Assembly (NCBI RefSeq): GCF_030268085.1
Contig: NZ_BSDE01000002.1
Location: 310,001 to 374,000 of the forward strand
Direction: 5' to 3'
Source: Geothrix limicola
Lineage (GTDB): Bacteria; Acidobacteriota; Holophagae; Holophagales; Holophagaceae
Length of the DNA: 64,000 bases
The position numbers were made by a program, and so were the translations under genes. This document shows positions 43,643-52,674 of this stretch, one piece after another. The notes under the pieces were generated by a model. It had not been told where the DNA came from. It saw only the letters and a list, made by a program, of their open reading frames with translations, and searched no databases. Position 1 is the first letter of the stretch. Each line of letters starts with the position of its first letter.

Positions 43643-46471
43643 TTAGGGCTTAGGCCCCCGTGGAACGTTGTGGATGACGGCGTTCAGGCCATCCGAAAAA
43701 TGGATGACGAACTGTCCGCCCGAAGGAACCCCATCCAAGGGGAGGTCGGCGGAGCCGCCCGAGAGATTCAGTCCCAGGGTGGTCCGGCGGGTCCCTTCGT
43801 GAAGGACGCTCACGAAGGGGTGGGCCAGGGCATCCCACTCCAGGTGCAGCGTCCCGTCGGATTCCCGCACCACGAGGCTGCCGTCCTGGACCGAGGCGGC
43901 CACCATCTGGGCACGCAGCGGCAGGCTCTGCAGGCTCGATCGGCGGGAGGAGGTCTTGCCTGCGGTCGCGGGAACATCGACGCGGACCAGTTCCTCGGAG
44001 GCCGGCACCGTGAAGGCGAAATGGCGGTAGCCCGGAGCCAGGTCCGGCACCTGGGTGGCGGAGAAAGCCACGGTGCGGCTGGCGGTCGCCGAGGTCAGGA
44101 CGAGATGTAGGTCCCCAGCCCGGGGTGGCGCCGGGACACAGGCAACCCGTACGAGGGGCGACAGGTGCACCTGCCCATCGGGCCGGACCACGCCGCTGAT
44201 GACCCACTGCTCGCTGAGGGGTGCGGCGGCGACGAGGCTGCCGAGGCCCACGGGGGTCTTCTCCTTCTCGCCCAGGAAGCCCAGGGCGTTCACGTAGTCC
44301 CAGTCCGAGACCCAGTGCGGGTTCGAGGCATAGCTCATGATGTCGAAGGTGGCGGCCGGATCGTAGGCCGCCTGAGACACCGGGTCGAAGCCCCAGCTTC
44401 CCGTGGCGGCACCCGCATAGGGGTAGTTCAGCTGGGGAGCCCCTGCCCCGCCGGCCGGGGCGTGGTTCAGGTTGAACGCGTGGCCCTCCTCGTGGACCAT
44501 CACGGTCGTGGCCAGATCCAGCCCCGGATCATCGTTCTGGAACAGCGCCGCGGTGGTTTCGTCGACGCCGATGCCCGTGCCGTCGCCCAGCAGGGAGATG
44601 CCGGCGATGGACTGGGTGAATCCCCGCTTGAGCCCGGGATTGAAGAATCCGTAGTAGTTCGCGGAACTCCCATCCACGAGGCGGAGGGTCGCCATCTCGC
44701 TCAGCAGCTGGCCCCAGCCATCTCCACTGGTATCCGTGAGCGGATTGGTGCTGGGCTGGGGGATCACGGTCGACGTGGTGTAGGGTGCGTGGTGCGTGAT
44801 CGTCACGCCCTGGACGGGCCAGAAGGCCGAGAGTTCCCGACTCATCACGCTGTCCGCCGGAAGCACGGGCGCCACGCCCTGGCAGTAGACCGGAACCACC
44901 GTCAGGTTGAGGGTGGTGCCCGGATCGACAGAAGGACTGAGGGTCTGGCTGAGCGCGCCGGCCTGGACCGTCACCTGCATGCCGGGCTGGATGTCGGCGG
45001 CCGGAAGGATGACCGTGTACGTAGATCCCGAGGCCCGGCTCGCGCTGGGCAGGTCCCCCTCCAGGATGGTCGTGGGGACGGTCGCAGGGCCCTGAAGGGT
45101 CCGGTTATCCAGGGTCGCACCGCCCTGGCTCCTGATCGTGGCCGTCACGACGGGCGCCGTCACGCCTGCCCGGTCCGCCAGCAGGTGCACACGCAGCAGC
45201 GCCGGCTTCCCGCCCACCAGGCGCACATGCGGCGATACGACGCTCTGGCCCCACTCCACGTTCTGGATCCACAGGGTGGGCGAGGCGCTGGCGTCGGTCA
45301 CGTTCACCGTCAGCACGAGGGGCGCCGCCGGCACGGTCGTCGTCGCGCCCACCCGCGTCGCCTGGAGAGTCACGGGATAGGAACCCGGGGCCAGGCTGGA
45401 AGCAGCGCTGATCTGAAGGGGCACCGAGGCCAAACCCGTGGGATTGGCATTGGCGAAGCCCACCGCGAGGCCCGCGGGGTTGCCGGACACGCTGAGTTCG
45501 GTCGATCCGACGTAGAGCGGATCCGTGCCATCCGCAGGGGTGGTGGTGCCGAAATAGGCATCGTTGTGCCAGAGGTAGCAAGGGAAGGCGAGGGCTTGCC
45601 CCTGCGCGAGCGTCCCCGTTGAACTCAGGGCCGGCTGCAACGAGAAGGGCGAGGGACTGTAGGTCACCAGCACCGGCATGCTGCGGGTCAGGCCCAGGTA
45701 GCTGCCCGTGAGCAGGAAGGAATACGTGCCCGCCGCCAGCCCCGGCTGGGCGGTGATGGTCATGGTGTGCACGTCGTTCAGCGTGGCGGAGCTGGTGTCC
45801 AGGCCCACGCTCAGCCCCGGGGACACACCCTGCACACTGAGAGCGACGGGGCCGTAGGGCGCGGAGAACGTGCCGAGGGCCCAGTAGGCCATGAAGGTTT
45901 CCGTCAAGGGTGCCCCGGCCGGCATGCTGAGGGTGGTGAGGTCGTTGAAGGAGGCCCCGTCCGCGCTGCACAGGGAGAGGCCGAAATCGGCCGGCTCCGT
46001 GACGAGCTTGAGGCTGAGGTTCACCGTGGCGTTCGGGACCCCGGAGGCCGAGGCCGTAACGGGAAGGTCGTAGGTGCCCAGCGATGGATAGATCTGCTTG
46101 GTGAAGGTGGTGTCCGCAGGATCCGGGTAACCGGCCTGCACGCTCAGCACCGCCGTGGTGGCATCACTGGCGATCACGGTGTTGGCGAAGGCCGCCTTCA
46201 CTCCGGTGGGCAGCTTGGTCGTGTCCAGCGCCAGCGTCACGGCGCCCGTGAACCCGGGATCCCGGCTTACCGTGAAGGTCGCGGTGCCGGAGTAGGGGCT
46301 GGGGTAGTACTTGTTGGCCGCGTCCACGTTGCTCGCCGGTGGAACGGGCAGGGTGAGGGCCGCCGTCTCCACGTGGAAGGTGGGCAGTGGCGCGCTGCTG
46401 TGGCTGCCGCCTCCGCAGCCCAGGAGGACGCCCAAAAGAGCGGGGAGCCACAACCGGGATGTCATGCGCAT
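43643..46471 (-). CDS. Large lipoprotein with metzincin-like zinc metallopeptidase site
   Basis: A 942-residue exported lipoprotein (signal RLWLPALLGVLLGC, lipobox LLGC). The first 450 residues are Ig-like beta-sandwich repeats (VPLQISAASSLAPGSYPVTL, VTLALDTTKLPTGVKAAF). Around residue 660 the sequence HEEGHAFNLNHAP fits the metzincin zinc signature HExxHxxNxxH, followed about 60 residues later by a Met-turn-like FDIMSYASNPHW. The arrangement recalls M66/StcE-like or related peptidases, but the exact family is not certain. The C-terminal 200 residues are again beta-rich. It is probably a surface protease acting on large substrates. Confidence 0.85.
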   Translation of the reverse strand: MRMTSRLWLPALLGVLLGCGGGSHSSAPLPTFHVETAALTLPVPPASNVDAANKYYPSPYSGTATFTVSRDPGFTGAVTLALDTTKLPTGVKAAFANTVIASDATTAVLSVQAGYPDPADTTFTKQIYPSLGTYDLPVTASASGVPNATVNLSLKLVTEPADFGLSLCSADGASFNDLTTLSMPAGAPLTETFMAYWALGTFSAPYGPVALSVQGVSPGLSVGLDTSSATLNDVHTMTITAQPGLAAGTYSFLLTGSYLGLTRSMPVLVTYSPSPFSLQPALSSTGTLAQGQALAFPCYLWHNDAYFGTTTPADGTDPLYVGSTELSVSGNPAGLAVGFANANPTGLASVPLQISAASSLAPGSYPVTLQATRVGATTTVPAAPLVLTVNVTDASASPTLWIQNVEWGQSVVSPHVRLVGGKPALLRVHLLADRAGVTAPVVTATIRSQGGATLDNRTLQGPATVPTTILEGDLPSASRASGSTYTVILPAADIQPGMQVTVQAGALSQTLSPSVDPGTTLNLTVVPVYCQGVAPVLPADSVMSRELSAFWPVQGVTITHHAPYTTSTVIPQPSTNPLTDTSGDGWGQLLSEMATLRLVDGSSANYYGFFNPGLKRGFTQSIAGISLLGDGTGIGVDETTAALFQNDDPGLDLATTVMVHEEGHAFNLNHAPAGGAGAPQLNYPYAGAATGSWGFDPVSQAAYDPAATFDIMSYASNPHWVSDWDYVNALGFLGEKEKTPVGLGSLVAAAPLSEQWVISGVVRPDGQVHLSPLVRVACVPAPPRAGDLHLVLTSATASRTVAFSATQVPDLAPGYRHFAFTVPASEELVRVDVPATAGKTSSRRSSLQSLPLRAQMVAASVQDGSLVVRESDGTLHLEWDALAHPFVSVLHEGTRRTTLGLNLSGGSADLPLDGVPSGGQFVIHFSDGLNAVIHNVPRGPKP

Positions 46472-46616
46472 GGGGTTCCCTTCACAGGCTGGCCGGACAA
46501 CCATTTGGTGTTTGGACGGCTTTCACAGCGTACGCATCTGGAAGGCGATTGCCCACCCAGGATGGACCAGCCGGCGCCCGGGAAGGTTGATCCCGGCAAT
46601 CCCATTCATGAGGAGA

Positions 46617-46633
46617 TCTTCCGAATCGGAAGA
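46617..46633. other. Short perfect palindrome in recN/metallopeptidase spacer
   Basis: TCTTCCGA and TCGGAAGA separated by one base, within the 172-bp spacer between the recN stop and the metallopeptidase start. Both genes run on the minus strand, so it could be an operator or a weak terminator for recN read-through. Nothing else is seen in this spacer. Confidence 0.35.
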
Positions 46634-46643
46634 GGCTCGGATT

Positions 46644-48326
46644 CTATCCCTCCAGCAGCACTTTCGCGTGCTCCAGGGCCTCGGCGCGGTCCGGATGGCC
46701 CGACAACAGTCGCGCCAGCTCGCGATTGCGCGATTCCCCCGCCACCCAGGCCAGGGCGCTGCGGGTGCGGCCCCCTTCGGTCTCCTTCTCCAGCCTCCCG
46801 TGGCGGTCCGCCCGGGCCGCCACCTGGGCCAGGTGGGTCACGGCCAGCACCTGGTGGGCCCGGCCCAGTTCGGCCACGGCCTTGCCCACGGCCAGGGCCG
46901 TTTCGCCGCCCAGGCCCGAATCCACTTCGTCCAGCACCAGGGTCAGCCCATCGCGCACGCCCGCACCCAACGCGAGTCCGGCCCCCACGAGGGCCAGCAT
47001 CAGACGGCTCAATTCGCCACCCGAGGCGATCTTGGCCAGGGGGCGGAAACCCTCGCCAGGGTTGGGTTCGATCCAGATCGCCAGGGCCGAGAACCCCTGG
47101 GCCGCCACGCGCACGGGTCGCCCGCTCTGCTCGACCGGGCTGCCGGATTCCTCCGCCAGCGACAGGCGCAGCTGGATCCGCGCGCCCTTCATGCCCAGGC
47201 GCGCGAGGCGCTTCTGCACCTCGGCCTCCAGTTTGGGGATGGCCGCCGTGCGCCGGGCGTGCAGAGCCTCGGCCCCCTTGCGGTAGGTCTCGGCGACGCG
47301 GCTCAGCGCCGCCTCCAGCTCCTTGATGGGCGCGTCACCCGCCAGGAGGGAGCGCTGCTCTTCCTTCAGGGCCTGCTGCCGGGCGGGCAGTTCTTCGGGC
47401 TCGCAGCGGTGGCGGCGGGCCTGACGCTCGTACTGGGCGAGGCGCGCCTCCATGGCCTCGATGCGATCGGCGCCCGCCTGGGACCAGCGCAGCGCCTGGT
47501 CCTGGGCCAGGGCCAGCAGGTCCTCCAGCTCCAGCACCGCCGAGCGCAGCCGGTCCTGCTCGGCCACAGCGTCGGGCCAGTGGGCCACGGCGCGCATGAG
47601 AGCCTTGTGGGCCAGCTCGACCTTGGGCACGCCGTCGTGCAGGGCCTCGGCCGCCTCGCGAAAGGCCTGTTCCAGATGCACGGCGTGGCGCAGGGGTTCG
47701 CGGTCCTCCTTGAGCTGGGCCCACTCGCCGGGCTTGGGGGCCAGCTTGTCCAGGTCCGCCAGGGCCTCGGCCAGCTGCTCCAGCCGCTGGGCGCGCTCGG
47801 CCTCGCTGCGGCGGCGCGCCTTCAGGGCCGCTTCGGCCTCCCGCACGGCCGCGGCCTCCGCGTCGAGGCTGGGTTCGATCCCCAGCACCTCGTCGACGAG
47901 GACCAGGTGCCGCTCTTCACCGAGCAGCGACTGATGGTCGTGCTGGCTGGTGAGGCGCATCCAGAGGCGGCCCGCGTCGCGCAGGTCCGCCAGGGCGCAG
48001 CTGGCACCGTTGATCCAGGCGCGGCTGCGGCCCGATCCCACTTCGCGGCGCAGCACGACGGGCTGTTCCTCGGGCAGGCCACGCTCCGCCAAGAAGGCCT
48101 GCCAGGCCTCGAAACGGCCCTCCACCACGCCTTCCACCGTGGCGCGGTCCGAGCCGTGGCGCACCAGTTCGCCGTCGCCCCGGGCGCCCACCAGCAGCGA
48201 AAGCGCATCCACCAGCAGGGACTTGCCCGCGCCGGTTTCGCCCGTGAGCACCGTGAAGCCCGGCCCCCACTCCAGGGACAGGTCTTCCACCAGGGCCAGG
48301 TTCTGGATTCTTAAGGAGGACAGCAT
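46644..48326 (-). CDS. recN: DNA repair protein RecN
   Basis: A 560-residue SMC-like ATPase acting in double-strand break repair. N-terminal SLRIQNLALVEDLSLEWGPG and Walker A TGETGAGKSLLVDAL. The central part is a charged coiled coil broken by a hinge (residues about 160-360). The C-terminal half has the signature SGGELSRLMLALVGAG, Walker B LTLVLDEVDSGLGGETAL and the VTHLAQVAARAD switch. Length equals the family norm. No LexA-like box was recognised upstream. Confidence 0.97.
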   Translation of the reverse strand: MLSSLRIQNLALVEDLSLEWGPGFTVLTGETGAGKSLLVDALSLLVGARGDGELVRHGSDRATVEGVVEGRFEAWQAFLAERGLPEEQPVVLRREVGSGRSRAWINGASCALADLRDAGRLWMRLTSQHDHQSLLGEERHLVLVDEVLGIEPSLDAEAAAVREAEAALKARRRSEAERAQRLEQLAEALADLDKLAPKPGEWAQLKEDREPLRHAVHLEQAFREAAEALHDGVPKVELAHKALMRAVAHWPDAVAEQDRLRSAVLELEDLLALAQDQALRWSQAGADRIEAMEARLAQYERQARRHRCEPEELPARQQALKEEQRSLLAGDAPIKELEAALSRVAETYRKGAEALHARRTAAIPKLEAEVQKRLARLGMKGARIQLRLSLAEESGSPVEQSGRPVRVAAQGFSALAIWIEPNPGEGFRPLAKIASGGELSRLMLALVGAGLALGAGVRDGLTLVLDEVDSGLGGETALAVGKAVAELGRAHQVLAVTHLAQVAARADRHGRLEKETEGGRTRSALAWVAGESRNRELARLLSGHPDRAEALEHAKVLLEG

Positions 48327-48408
48327 GGGATCAGTCTAACGGGGGAAAAGGCCGGAATCCGAGGTCCCGCACCATCGTCAGACCCCCTGCTCAGGAACCG
48401 CGTTCCAG

Positions 48409-49245
48409 CTAAGTCTGCGGAAGCAGGGCCAGCACGTCGGGCACCTGGGCCAGCAGCCGCGTGCTCACCTGGGTGTAGCGAAGCGTGCTGGCCAGGCTGC
48501 GATGGCCCAGCACCGCCTGGATCACCCGCAGATCGGTACCTGCATCCAGCAACAGGGTGGCGTACGTGTGTCGCAGGAGGTGCGGCGTCACGCGCTTGGC
48601 GATGCCTGCCGCCTTGACGGCGCGCTTGAGCCGCTTCCGGGCATGGTCGGGGCTGGGCGGATGGCCCGGGCGGAACCCGAAGAGCCAGGGGCCCTGGGGC
48701 GAAACGTTCCGAAGATACACCGTGAGTTCCTCCGCCAGGCTGGGCGAGAGGGGCACCAGCCGTTCCCGGCCCCCCTTGGTGGTCCGAAGGTGCAGCACGC
48801 CCCGGGCTGCGTCCACATCCTCCATCCTGAGCCGGCAGCACTCCCGGATCCGCAGACCCGTGGCGAAGAGGGTGCGGACGAAGGTGGGCATCACGTCCCC
48901 CTGCAGGTGTCCGATCAGCGCCGCCACCTCCTCCAGGCTGAGGAGCTGGGGCAGTCGCACCGGAATGCGGCGGTGGCAGAAGAAGGAGACGGCCGCGGGG
49001 CGGCCCAGGGTCTTCCGGAAGAGGAAGGCCAGGGCCGAGCAGTGCTGGGCCAGACGATCCGGAAGGGTGCCCCGTTGGCGCAGGTGGGCGATCCAGGCCC
49101 GGACGTGGGCCTGCCCCATGCGGGCGGGGCTGCAGCGGTGGAAGCGCGCGAAGGCCTTCGCCGCGTGCAGGTAGATCGAGACCGTGCCCGGGGCTCGCCC
49201 AGCCCACTCCAGATCCTCTTTCATCCGTGTCCAGACCGTATCCAT
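48409..49245 (-). CDS. Tyrosine recombinase/phage-type integrase (IS91-associated Int-like)
   Basis: A 278-residue site-specific recombinase. The N-terminal SAM-like DNA-binding domain (TVSIYLHAAKAFARFHRCSP) is followed by a catalytic domain with the complete set: Arg in FATGLRIRECCRLRMEDVD, His-x-x-Arg in TPHLLRHTYATLLLDAG, His in VLGHRSLASTLRYTQVS and the nucleophile Tyr. Overall it resembles the small recombinases accompanying IS91-type elements more than XerC/XerD. The start at 49245 has GGAGG 4-5 bp upstream. No transposase, cargo or flanking repeats were found, so it is a solitary gene, possibly domesticated. Confidence 0.9.
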   Translation of the reverse strand: MDTVWTRMKEDLEWAGRAPGTVSIYLHAAKAFARFHRCSPARMGQAHVRAWIAHLRQRGTLPDRLAQHCSALAFLFRKTLGRPAAVSFFCHRRIPVRLPQLLSLEEVAALIGHLQGDVMPTFVRTLFATGLRIRECCRLRMEDVDAARGVLHLRTTKGGRERLVPLSPSLAEELTVYLRNVSPQGPWLFGFRPGHPPSPDHARKRLKRAVKAAGIAKRVTPHLLRHTYATLLLDAGTDLRVIQAVLGHRSLASTLRYTQVSTRLLAQVPDVLALLPQT

Positions 49246-49281
49246 AGGGCCTCCGGTCATACTGACCCTTGGAGGATCCCC

Positions 49282-50298
49282 ATGCATTACCGGAAGCCCT
49301 GCGGCAGTGTTCTGGAGGCCATCGGCAACACGCCCCTGGTTCGGCTGCGCCGCGTCGTCGAACACCTTCCGGTGGAGGCCTTCGCCAAGCTCGAATTCAT
49401 GAATCCCATGGGCAGCAGCAAGGACCGCATCTCGAGGTACATGATCGAGGCCGCAGAGCGCGACGGGCGCTTGAAGCCCGGCGACATGATCATCGAGAAC
49501 TCCTCGGGCAACACGGCCATGGGCCTCGCGCTCATGGCCATCCAGAAGGGCTACAAGCTGAAGGTCGTCGTGCGTGACACCATCAGCCAGGAGAAGCTGA
49601 ACCAGCTGCTGGCCCTGGGCGTGCTGGTGCACAAGGTGGACACGAGCCTGCCCCCCGAGCATCCGGACAGCTACAACAACATCACGCCGCGCCTGGCCCG
49701 CGAAACGCCGAACTGCTACTTCCCCGACCAGCACGGCAACCGCGAGAACAACGCCGCCCACTACGCGGGCACGGGCCCCGAGATCTGGGAGCAGATGGAG
49801 GGCCGCATCGACGTCTTCGTGGCGGGCGCAGGCACGGGCGGCACCATCGGCGGCGTGGGCCGCTACCTGAAGGAGAAGGATCCCAGGATCAAGGTGATCG
49901 CGGTGGATCCCGTGGGCTCCGTGTTCTCGCCCCACTTCCACGGCGAGAAGAACCCCAAGGCCGGGCCCTACAGGGTGGAGGGCCTGGGTGACGAATTCCT
50001 CATCCCCACCATGGAGTTCGACGTCGTCGACGACATGCTCCAGGTGACGGACCGACAGGCCTTTCATTACGCACGCCGGCTCGTTCGCGAAGAGGGCATC
50101 CTCGGCGGCGGATCCAGCGGCGCGGCCCTGTGGGCGCTGCTGCAGGTGGCGGAACACCTCGGCCCCATGGACCATCCCGCGCGCATCGTCACCGTGTTCC
50201 CCGACGGCGCGGGCCGCTACCTCAGCAGCATTTTCAACGACGCCTGGCTGGAGGAGCGGGGCCTGCTGGTGGAGGACCTGCCGGAGTCGGGCGCATGA
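49282..50298 (+). CDS. PLP-dependent cysteine synthase/cystathionine beta-synthase family enzyme
   Basis: A 338-residue fold-type II PLP enzyme. The cofactor lysine is in NPMGSSKDRISRYM (about residue 46). The substrate loop is ENSSGNTAMGLAL and the phosphate-binding glycine loop is GAGTGGTIGGVGRYL. GILGGGSSGAALWAL is the C-terminal family motif. There are no CBS regulatory domains, so it is the core enzyme only, making cysteine or cystathionine from an activated serine and a thiol. Exact substrate is not determined. The start has GGAGG upstream. Its stop overlaps the next gene's ATG (ATGA). Confidence 0.88.
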   Translation: MHYRKPCGSVLEAIGNTPLVRLRRVVEHLPVEAFAKLEFMNPMGSSKDRISRYMIEAAERDGRLKPGDMIIENSSGNTAMGLALMAIQKGYKLKVVVRDTISQEKLNQLLALGVLVHKVDTSLPPEHPDSYNNITPRLARETPNCYFPDQHGNRENNAAHYAGTGPEIWEQMEGRIDVFVAGAGTGGTIGGVGRYLKEKDPRIKVIAVDPVGSVFSPHFHGEKNPKAGPYRVEGLGDEFLIPTMEFDVVDDMLQVTDRQAFHYARRLVREEGILGGGSSGAALWALLQVAEHLGPMDHPARIVTVFPDGAGRYLSSIFNDAWLEERGLLVEDLPESGA

Positions 50299-51257
50299 GC
50301 GCTTTCTCGGGCACCTACGTCGAAGCCGTCCGCCAAGCCCTCTTCGACGCCATGGAAGCCGATGACCGCGTGTGCTGCCTGGGCGAAGACATCGGCGTCT
50401 ACGGCGGGGCCTTCCGCGCGACCGAAGGCCTGCTGGCGCGCTTCGGCGCGGACCGCGTCATCGACACGCCCATCTCCGAGCAGGCCATCGCGGGCGCGGC
50501 CATCGGCGCGGCGCTCATGGGGCAGAAGGCCGTGGCGGAATTCCAGTTCATGGATTTCGCGCTGCTGGCGTCCGACCTCATGGTGAACTTCGCGGCCAAG
50601 GCCCACTGGCGCTGGGGCGCCTCCGTGCCCGCCGTGTTCCGCGGCCCCAGCGGCGGCGGCAACGGCGGCGGGCCCTTCCACAGCCAGAACCCCGAAGGCC
50701 ACTTCCTCGGCAGCCCCGGCCTGAAGGTCGTGGCGCCGGGCACCGTGCGCGACGCCTACGCCCTGCTCCGCGCCGCCATCGACGATCCCGATCCCGTGCT
50801 GGTCTTCGAACACAAGCACCTCTACCGCCGCCTCAAAGATCAGTGGGATGAGGCCCCCACGGCGCGACTCGGCGAGGCCGCCCTGCGCAAGGATGGCGCC
50901 TCGGCCTGCATCATCACCTACGGCGCCGCCCAGCACGTGGCCCTGGAAGCCGTGGAAGGCCTGGACGTCGCCGTGCTGGACCTGCGCACGCTCTGGCCCC
51001 TGGACGACGCGGCCATCGCAGGCCTCGCCCAGCGCACCCACCGCGTGCTCGTGCTCACGGAGGCGCCCGCCACCTACGGCCCCGGCGCCGAGCTGGCGGC
51101 GCGCATCGGCGAGACCTGCTTCTCCTGGCTGGACGCACCCGTGTGCCGCGTGGGCGCAACGGACACGCCCACGCCCGCCAGCCCGCCCCTGGAGGCCGCC
51201 TGTCTGCCCAGCGCGGCGCGCGTGCGGGTCGAGGTCGAGCGCCTGCTGGCCTGGTAG
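50295..51257 (+). CDS. 2-oxoacid dehydrogenase E1 beta-like subunit (orphan)
   Basis: A 320-residue transketolase-like protein of the E1-beta family (pyruvate/branched-chain 2-oxoacid dehydrogenase). Signatures include [60 protein letters not shown], and [21 protein letters not shown]1-beta normally works with an E1-alpha carrying the ThDP-binding motif, and no E1-alpha, E2 or E3 gene is in the window. Translational coupling to the cysteine-synthase-family gene is unusual and may mean a joint function, but none is known. Confidence 0.87.
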   Translation: MSAFSGTYVEAVRQALFDAMEADDRVCCLGEDIGVYGGAFRATEGLLARFGADRVIDTPISEQAIAGAAIGAALMGQKAVAEFQFMDFALLASDLMVNFAAKAHWRWGASVPAVFRGPSGGGNGGGPFHSQNPEGHFLGSPGLKVVAPGTVRDAYALLRAAIDDPDPVLVFEHKHLYRRLKDQWDEAPTARLGEAALRKDGASACIITYGAAQHVALEAVEGLDVAVLDLRTLWPLDDAAIAGLAQRTHRVLVLTEAPATYGPGAELAARIGETCFSWLDAPVCRVGATDTPTPASPPLEAACLPSAARVRVEVERLLAW

Positions 51258-51267
51258 GAGGACCGCC

Positions 51268-52674
51268 TCAGGAGGCGATGCCCTTGCGCTTCATATGGCC
51301 CCAGCCCTCCTTGCCGCGGTACCAGTCGAGGATGCCCTTGAGCCGCCAGAGGAGGGTCCGCTGGCGGAACCCGAAGTTCTCCAGGATGCCGCAGAGCAGC
51401 AGCACGGCCCAGTCGCGAAGCCTCTGGTAGGGGTGGTTCGTGATCTGTTCGAGCAGGATGGCCACGTGGCTGTTCACCACGCCCAGCAGCAGCGCGACGC
51501 AGAAGAAGGCCAGGGCGAAGGGACCGTGCACCCGGCCCTGGTAGAGGGCGTAGAAGAAGAAGCCGTAGCCCAGGGTTTCGATGAGCGGGGCCGCGGCCTC
51601 GAAGACGAGGAAGTAGGGCATGGAGAAGAGGCCGATGCGCCCGAATTCGGCGTTGAACCACATCTCCCGGTGGATCCACAGGGAATCCAGGAGGCCGCGC
51701 TGCCAGCGGTTCCGCTGGCGCTTGAGGGTGCCGGCATCCTCGGGCACCTCGGTCCAGCAGACGGGATCGGGCACCATCACCACCTGGTAGGGTCGCCCCT
51801 GCGCCTTCAGGTGATGATGCAGCCGCACCACCAGCTCGAAGTCCTCGCCGATGGTCTTGTGGAAGCCGCCGACCTCCATCAGCAGGTCCTTGCGAAACAC
51901 ACCGAAGGCGCCGCTCACGATGAAGAGGCTGCCCAAGTCTGAAAGCCCCATGCGCCCGAACAGGAAGGAGCGCAGGTACTCCACCACCTGCATGCGGGCC
52001 AGCCAGTTCTCGGGCATGTGGATGCCGCGGATGCCCATGGGCGTGACCTTGCACCCGTTGAGGGGGCGGATGACGCCGGCCGTGGCTACGACATTGGGAC
52101 GATCCAGGAAGGGCCGCGTCACGCGCAGCAGGGCATCGTGTTCCAGGAGGCTGTCGCCGTCCATGCAGCAGACCAGCGGGTAGGCCGCCACGTTCAGGCC
52201 GCAGTTGAGGGCGTCGGCCTTGCCGCCGTTCTCCTTGTCCACCACCACCAGGCGCGGCAGGAAGGCGCTTTCGTAGACGCAACGGACCGGCGCGCTCGGC
52301 AGGGTCTGGCGGATCACGCGATGCGAGGGGCGCAGGCGGAAGGCCTCGATGAGCTTGTCGAGGGTGTCGTCCTTCGATCCGTCGTTGACCACCACCACCT
52401 GGAATTCCGGATAGCGCAGGCCCAGCAGGCTGTTCACCGAGGCCACGACGCCGCCGCTCTCGTTGTAGGCGGGACAGATGAGGGTGATCGGCTTGACGTG
52501 GATGCTGTCGAAGTAGTCCTCCATCTGGTCCACTTCGGATTCGTCCAGGTAGCGCCGGGTGGCCAGGTAGGCGCGGATGATCAGCACGAAGTGCGTGACG
52601 TTCATGGCCAGGAAGTAGAGCAGGATGCCCCACTGGTTCATCAGGAGCAGGGTGGTCAGAAGGCGGTCGATCAC
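51268..52674 (-). CDS. Processive family 2 glycosyltransferase (QxxRW polysaccharide synthase)
   Basis: A 468-residue inner-membrane glycosyltransferase. One N-terminal helix (LLYFLAMNVTHFVLIIRAYL), a cytosolic GT2 domain and four C-terminal helices. Catalytic motifs: NDGSKDDT, GGKADALNCGL, DGDS (DxD), GEDFEL and QRNRWQRG, the QxxRW box of cellulose, chitin and PNAG synthases. It probably polymerises and exports a glycan. GTG start at 52674 overlaps the upstream stop (GTGA). It is the last gene of a six-gene operon with envelope-spanning components. Confidence 0.9.
   Translation of the reverse strand: MIDRLLTTLLLMNQWGILLYFLAMNVTHFVLIIRAYLATRRYLDESEVDQMEDYFDSIHVKPITLICPAYNESGGVVASVNSLLGLRYPEFQVVVVNDGSKDDTLDKLIEAFRLRPSHRVIRQTLPSAPVRCVYESAFLPRLVVVDKENGGKADALNCGLNVAAYPLVCCMDGDSLLEHDALLRVTRPFLDRPNVVATAGVIRPLNGCKVTPMGIRGIHMPENWLARMQVVEYLRSFLFGRMGLSDLGSLFIVSGAFGVFRKDLLMEVGGFHKTIGEDFELVVRLHHHLKAQGRPYQVVMVPDPVCWTEVPEDAGTLKRQRNRWQRGLLDSLWIHREMWFNAEFGRIGLFSMPYFLVFEAAAPLIETLGYGFFFYALYQGRVHGPFALAFFCVALLLGVVNSHVAILLEQITNHPYQRLRDWAVLLLCGILENFGFRQRTLLWRLKGILDWYRGKEGWGHMKRKGIAS

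Noticed and set aside
48409..51257. A genomic island downstream of the recombinase
   Set aside because: Neighbours (recN, cysteine synthase family, E1-beta) are ordinary with similar composition; no flanking direct repeats or tRNA at the borders were found.
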